A stretch of 8,898 bases of DNA, taken from contig CABUUG010000074.1 in the NCBI GenBank assembly GCA_902494605.1, positions 1-8,898 of the forward strand. The letters run 5' to 3'. The stretch comes from an uncultured Collinsella sp. (GTDB lineage Bacteria; Actinomycetota; Coriobacteriia; Coriobacteriales; Coriobacteriaceae). Shown here in pieces: positions 5,864 to 8,898 of the stretch. How positions within the stretch are numbered: the stretch's first letter is position 1; the number at the start of each line of letters is the position of its first letter. Made by a program: the position numbers and the translations under genes. The notes under the pieces were generated by a model. That model did not search any database, was not told the origin of the DNA, and saw only the letters and a list, made by a program, of their open reading frames with translations.

Positions 5864-7330
5864 ATGCGTATCTACAACAGCGCTACCCATAAAAAGGAAG
5901 AATTCCAGCCCATCGAGTCCGGCAAGGTCCGCATGTACGTGTGCGGCCCCACGGTCTACGACAACATCCACATCGGCAATGCCCGCACGTTCATCAGCTT
6001 TGACGTGATCCGCCGCTGGCTCATCGCGAGCGGCTACGAGGTCACATTCGCCCAGAACCTCACCGATGTCGATGACAAGATCATCAAGCGCGCCAACGAG
6101 CAGGGCCGCACTGCCGCCGAGGTCGCAACGGAGTTCTCCGACAAGTTCATCGGCGTCATGCGCGCCGCCAACGTGCTCGATCCGGATGTGCGTCCTCGTG
6201 CCACCAAAGAGATCGGCCCCATGATCGCCATGATCAAGACGCTTATCGAGCAGGGCCATGCCTATGCCGCCGATAACGGCGACGTGTACTTTGCCGTGCG
6301 CAGCGATCCCAACTATGGTCAGGTCTCGGGCCGCAACATCGACGACCTTATGGTTGGCGCGCGCATCGAGGAGAACGAGGACAAGAACGACCCGCTCGAC
6401 TTTGCCCTGTGGAAGGCCGCCAAGCCCGGCGAGCCCAGCTGGCCGAGCCCCTGGGGCGAGGGCCGTCCCGGTTGGCACACCGAGTGCGCCGCCATGGTGC
6501 ATCGCTACCTGGGCACTCCGATCGACATCCACGGCGGCGGCTCCGACCTTGCCTTCCCGCATCACGAGAACGAGTGCGCTCAGGCCACCTGCGCCTGGCA
6601 CCAGGGCTTCTCCAACACCTGGATGCACACGGGCATGCTGCTGGTAGACGGCGAGAAGATGTCCAAGTCGCTCGGAAACTTCTTTACGCTGGCCGAGGTG
6701 CTCGAGCAGCACTCTGCCGCGGCCCTGCGCCTGCTGATGCTGCAGACGAGCTATCGCTCGCCGCTCGACTTTTCTTGGGAGCGCCTGGAGGGTGCCGAGA
6801 ACTCGCTCACGCGTATCGCCGGTACGGTCGAGAACCTGCGCTGGGCCGCGAACCATGCGACGGCCGATGCCGATGAGGCAGCATCCGAGGCGTTTGCCGC
6901 CAAGGCCGCCGAGACCCGCGCCGCCTTTAAGGAGTGCATGGACGACGACTTTAACACCGCCGGTGCCATGGGTGCCGTCTTTGGCTTTGTCACTGAATGC
7001 AACCAGTACCTGGAGCAGGCGGGCGACGCTGCCGACAAGGCCGCCGCGCTTGCCGCCGCCGACACGCTGGCCGAGTTGCTCGATACGTTTGGCGTCGAGC
7101 TTCCCGAGCCCAAGGTCGAGCTGCCGCTGGGCCTGCTGGGCGTTGCCGCCGGCCTGGTCGCCTACACGGGCGACGACGTGGACGAGGCTGCTGCCAAGAT
7201 TCTCGAGGCCCGCGCCGAGGCCCGTGCCGCCAAGAACTGGGATCTGGCCGACGCCATCCGCGACCAGCTCAAGGACCTGGGCCTCACCATTGAGGATACG
7301 GCCGCGGGTACTCGTATTAAGACCCTCTAG
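5864..7330 (+). CDS. cysS: cysteinyl-tRNA synthetase
   Basis: Class I synthetase that charges tRNA-Cys. It is 488 residues, slightly longer than E. coli (461); the extra length appears to be in the Ala-rich helical C-terminal part. HIGN (36-39) is the Gram-positive form of the HIGH motif, and KMSKS is at 265-269. The zinc ligands that select cysteine are Cys27, Cys208, His233 and Glu237, in the expected CGPT, HTECAA and PHHENE contexts. ATG 5864 follows AAGGAG, which overlaps the end of ispF; the gap is 3 nt. There is no T-box or other leader before it, so it seems to depend on the disA operon promoter. After its TAG, 144 nt pass before rlmB, mostly filled by the structured element at 7337-7439. 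Confidence 0.97.
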   Translation: MRIYNSATHKKEEFQPIESGKVRMYVCGPTVYDNIHIGNARTFISFDVIRRWLIASGYEVTFAQNLTDVDDKIIKRANEQGRTAAEVATEFSDKFIGVMRAANVLDPDVRPRATKEIGPMIAMIKTLIEQGHAYAADNGDVYFAVRSDPNYGQVSGRNIDDLMVGARIEENEDKNDPLDFALWKAAKPGEPSWPSPWGEGRPGWHTECAAMVHRYLGTPIDIHGGGSDLAFPHHENECAQATCAWHQGFSNTWMHTGMLLVDGEKMSKSLGNFFTLAEVLEQHSAAALRLLMLQTSYRSPLDFSWERLEGAENSLTRIAGTVENLRWAANHATADADEAASEAFAAKAAETRAAFKECMDDDFNTAGAMGAVFGFVTECNQYLEQAGDAADKAAALAAADTLAELLDTFGVELPEPKVELPLGLLGVAAGLVAYTGDDVDEAAAKILEARAEARAAKNWDLADAIRDQLKDLGLTIEDTAAGTRIKTL

Positions 7331-7336
7331 TATTTG

Positions 7337-7439
7337 TCGACCGTTCGAGGTGCGGCGGATTGCCTTGAAAGAGGAGGGCATCGACCTGGTGGTCATGCCT
7401 GACGATTGAAAGGCAAGGTGCCGTGGCTCGGACGGTCGA
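7337..7439 (+). other. unrecognised structured RNA or palindromic element between cysS and rlmB
   Basis: Three nested helices account for most of 103 nt. Helix A: 7337-7356 pairs with 7420-7439, 20 positions with one G/G mismatch and three wobbles. Helix B: TTGCCTT (7360-7366) pairs perfectly with AAGGCAA (7410-7416). Helix C: GGGCATCGACC (7376-7386) pairs with GGTCATGCCT (7391-7400) with one bulged C and a UGGU loop. The purine-rich loop between B and C (GAAAGAGGA opposite GACGATTGA) could form tandem G-A pairs next to both helices. After helix A comes TTCTTGTTCG, not a clean U-tract, so it is a poor classic terminator. It could be a processed 3' end for cysS, a regulatory leader for rlmB, a separate small RNA, or a MITE/REP-like palindrome. 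The strand is assumed from the operon direction. The fold is directly visible; the function is unknown. Confidence 0.6.
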
Positions 7440-7474
7440 TTCTTGTTCGTTATCTATTTTAAGGAGGCCGCTTT

Positions 7475-8389
7475 ATGGCCGACAATCGCAAGCGTGCGCC
7501 TCGTGGCGGCAAGCAGGCCGCTTCTGGCTCGCGTCCGATTCACCGCAACGACCGCGCTGCCGCTCCCAAGGGCCAGCGAGATCGTACCCAGGCTGCACGT
7601 CCGCAGCGCGAGCGTGGCCGCGACGCTGTCCAGGCTCCCAAGGGTGAGTTTATCGAAGGCCGTCGTGCTGCCGCCGAGGCGCTGCGTACCGGTTTTCCCA
7701 TCAAGTGCGCGCTCATTGCCGAGGGCGGGGAGCGCGATGCCGCCCTGTCGCGTCTGGTCGATGACCTCAACGCCGCGGGCGTCCGCATTAAGTATGTGCC
7801 GCGCGCGCAGCTCGACGCACTGTCGAGCCATGGCGCTCACCAGGGCATCGCGCTCGAGGTTGGCAACTTCCCCTATGCCGATGTCGCCGACATCCTCGAC
7901 CGCGCGGGCGACGGTCCGGCGCTTGTCGTTGTGCTCGACCATGTGACCGACGACGGTAACTTTGGCGCCATCGTGCGCTCTGCCGAGGTTGTGGGCGCAG
8001 CGGGCGTCATCATCGCCAACAAACGAGCCGCCGGCGTAACGGTGGGTAGCTACAAGACTTCTGCCGGCGCCGTTATGCATCTGCCCATCGCGCAGGTCCC
8101 CAATATCGCTCGTGCGCTCGATGACCTCAAAGCCGCCGGTTTTTGGGTGGGCGGTGCCTCTGAGCACGCCGAGGGCAGCTGCTGGGATGCCCCCTTCGAG
8201 GGCCGCGTGGCACTCGTCATGGGTTCCGAGGGCGACGGCATCTCGCGTCTGGTGCTCGAGAAATGCGACTTTTTGACCAAGCTTCCCCAGCGCGGCATGA
8301 CCGAGAGCCTCAATGTTGCCCAGGCGACTACGGCCCTCTGCTTTGAGTGGCTGCGCCGCAACGCCGGCGAGCTCATGGGGGAGGAGTAG
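7475..8389 (+). CDS. rlmB: 23S rRNA 2'-O-ribose methyltransferase, RlmB/TrmH family
   Basis: SAM-dependent SPOUT methyltransferase of 304 residues. RlmB methylates G2251 in the P-loop of 23S rRNA in E. coli; the exact target here is inferred. Residues 1-57 are a basic, low-complexity extension. A substrate-binding domain begins at FIEGRRAAAEAL (59-70) and ends near GIALEV (124-129). The SPOUT domain has motif 1 DDGNFGAIVRSAE (159-171), motif 2 VMGSEGDGIS (248-257) and motif 3 with Asn280 in TESLNVAQ. Motif 1 has DDGN where many relatives have DPxN. ATG 7475 is fixed by AAGGAGG (7461-7467) at 7 nt. The NYN RNase gene follows 3 nt after the stop, as in Bacillus. The other candidate is a TrmH-family enzyme with a different rRNA or tRNA target, but the neighbours favour RlmB. 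Confidence 0.88.
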   Translation: MADNRKRAPRGGKQAASGSRPIHRNDRAAAPKGQRDRTQAARPQRERGRDAVQAPKGEFIEGRRAAAEALRTGFPIKCALIAEGGERDAALSRLVDDLNAAGVRIKYVPRAQLDALSSHGAHQGIALEVGNFPYADVADILDRAGDGPALVVVLDHVTDDGNFGAIVRSAEVVGAAGVIIANKRAAGVTVGSYKTSAGAVMHLPIAQVPNIARALDDLKAAGFWVGGASEHAEGSCWDAPFEGRVALVMGSEGDGISRLVLEKCDFLTKLPQRGMTESLNVAQATTALCFEWLRRNAGELMGEE

Positions 8390-8392
8390 CGC

Positions 8393-8898
8393 ATGTCCAA
8401 AAAGAACCGTGCCAAGTCCAAGGCCAAGCGCTTTGGCGAGGGCTCGGCCAAGCCGATTGTTTCGGCCGCGACCTACGGCGTGGGCGGCAATGCGTTTGCG
8501 CAGGCTATCGCCGCCCCAGTCTCGACGGTGCACTCCAACAAGCCCGAGCTGCTGGTGGTCGACGGTTACAACGTGATCCACTGCACGCCGCGCTACGAAA
8601 AGCTCGTGTACGACCATTCCGACGATCCGTATTCCAGCGACGTCCACGATATGGCGCGCACCGCCCTCATTAACGACGTTGCTGCCTTTGCCCAGGGCCG
8701 TTACGAGGCCGTGATCGTGTTTGACGGCGCGGGCAATATCTCCAGTGAACGTCCCAACCTGCCGGCCCGCGGCGTGCGCATCGAGTTTTCGCCGACGGGT
8801 GGCTCTGCCGATACCGTGGTGCAGAAGCTCTGCATCGAGGCACGCGAGGAAGGCCGCGCGTGCTCCGTGGTATCGAGTGACGGCACAATACAGGCCGT
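8393..8898 (+). CDS. NYN-domain ribonuclease, YacP/Rae1 family, 5' part
   Basis: An open frame runs to the right edge with no stop, giving 168 codons. Residues 1-50 are an N-terminal extension starting with a Lys/Arg-rich stretch (SKKNRAKSKAKRF). The NYN (PIN-like) nuclease domain follows: LLVVDGYNVIH with Asp57, VIVFDGAG with Asp111, GGSADTVVQKL with Asp140, and VVSSDGT with Asp163. These are the acidic residues expected for metal-dependent RNA cleavage. In B. subtilis the homologue Rae1 (YacP) cuts mRNA in the ribosomal A site and is encoded next to rlmB, as here. ATG 8393 is 3 nt after the rlmB stop, and GGAGGAG at the end of rlmB serves as its ribosome binding site. B. subtilis Rae1 is about 170 residues in total, so this protein will be clearly longer, mainly at its N terminus. 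Confidence 0.87.
   Translation, partial: MSKKNRAKSKAKRFGEGSAKPIVSAATYGVGGNAFAQAIAAPVSTVHSNKPELLVVDGYNVIHCTPRYEKLVYDHSDDPYSSDVHDMARTALINDVAAFAQGRYEAVIVFDGAGNISSERPNLPARGVRIEFSPTGGSADTVVQKLCIEAREEGRACSVVSSDGTIQA

Noticed and set aside
5837..7396. 519-codon open frame on the minus strand opposite cysS
   Set aside because: Antisense shadow of cysS caused by the scarcity of stop codons in high-GC DNA; no motif, and cysS is complete.
7351..7409. Short frame with GTG start inside the cysS-rlmB element, ending in protein-like IALKEEGIDLVVMPDD
   Set aside because: It lacks a ribosome binding site, and its sequence is fully constrained by the nested helices. It could be a leader peptide or a gene remnant, but nothing supports this.
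7454..8647. 397-codon open frame on the minus strand opposite rlmB and the NYN gene
   Set aside because: It covers two recognised genes and their junction, has no domain signature and shows biased shadow composition.
1..8898. CRISPR array, tRNA/rRNA gene, insertion sequence, prophage or defence system
   Set aside because: No regularly spaced repeats, cloverleaf, transposase, integrase or phage-like genes are seen; all protein genes are housekeeping or metal homeostasis.

Overview
The window is a GC-rich (about 60%), gene-dense bacterial segment with nine protein genes, two of them cut by the window edges. The codon choice, the long shadow reading frames on the antisense strand, and the mix of a Firmicute-like gene order with actinobacterial composition fit a high-GC Gram-positive. 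A member of the Coriobacteriia, for example a Collinsella-like gut organism, is my best guess. That is inference from style and gene order; there is no rRNA or other marker here.

Layout. 1-903 is the 3' end of clpC (AAA+ unfoldase of the ClpCP protease), closed by a hairpin terminator. 1118-2575 is pepD (M20 family Xaa-His dipeptidase) with its own strong ribosome binding site. 2616-2650 is a two-way terminator shared with the convergent mntP (2656-3234, minus strand, manganese exporter). Upstream of mntP, still on the minus strand, lies a clear yybP-ykoY manganese riboswitch (3325-3422). It is followed by an intrinsic terminator (3288-3331) whose 5' arm contains the 3' strand of aptamer helix P1, a layout that predicts manganese-dependent antitermination.

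From 3581 to the right edge runs a plus-strand cluster: disA (c-di-AMP synthase, TTG start), ispD and ispF (MEP isoprenoid pathway), cysS (cysteinyl-tRNA synthetase), rlmB (23S rRNA 2'-O-methyltransferase family) and the start of a NYN-domain RNase gene of the YacP/Rae1 family. disA-ispD and ispD-ispF overlap; ispF-cysS and rlmB-rae1 are 3 nt apart. This is a condensed version of the Bacillus clpC-radA-disA-yacL-ispD-ispF-gltX-cysE-cysS-mrnC-rlmB-yacP neighbourhood, with pepD and mntP inserted after clpC.

Most of the window is core housekeeping. The least explained item is a 103-nt, almost fully paired, three-helix element at 7337-7439 between cysS and rlmB, which I do not recognise as any known RNA family. 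Secondary points are the manganese switch shared head-to-head with disA, a small out-of-frame ORF with its own ribosome binding site overlapping the disA start, and a bulged 11-bp inverted repeat across the probable mntP promoter.
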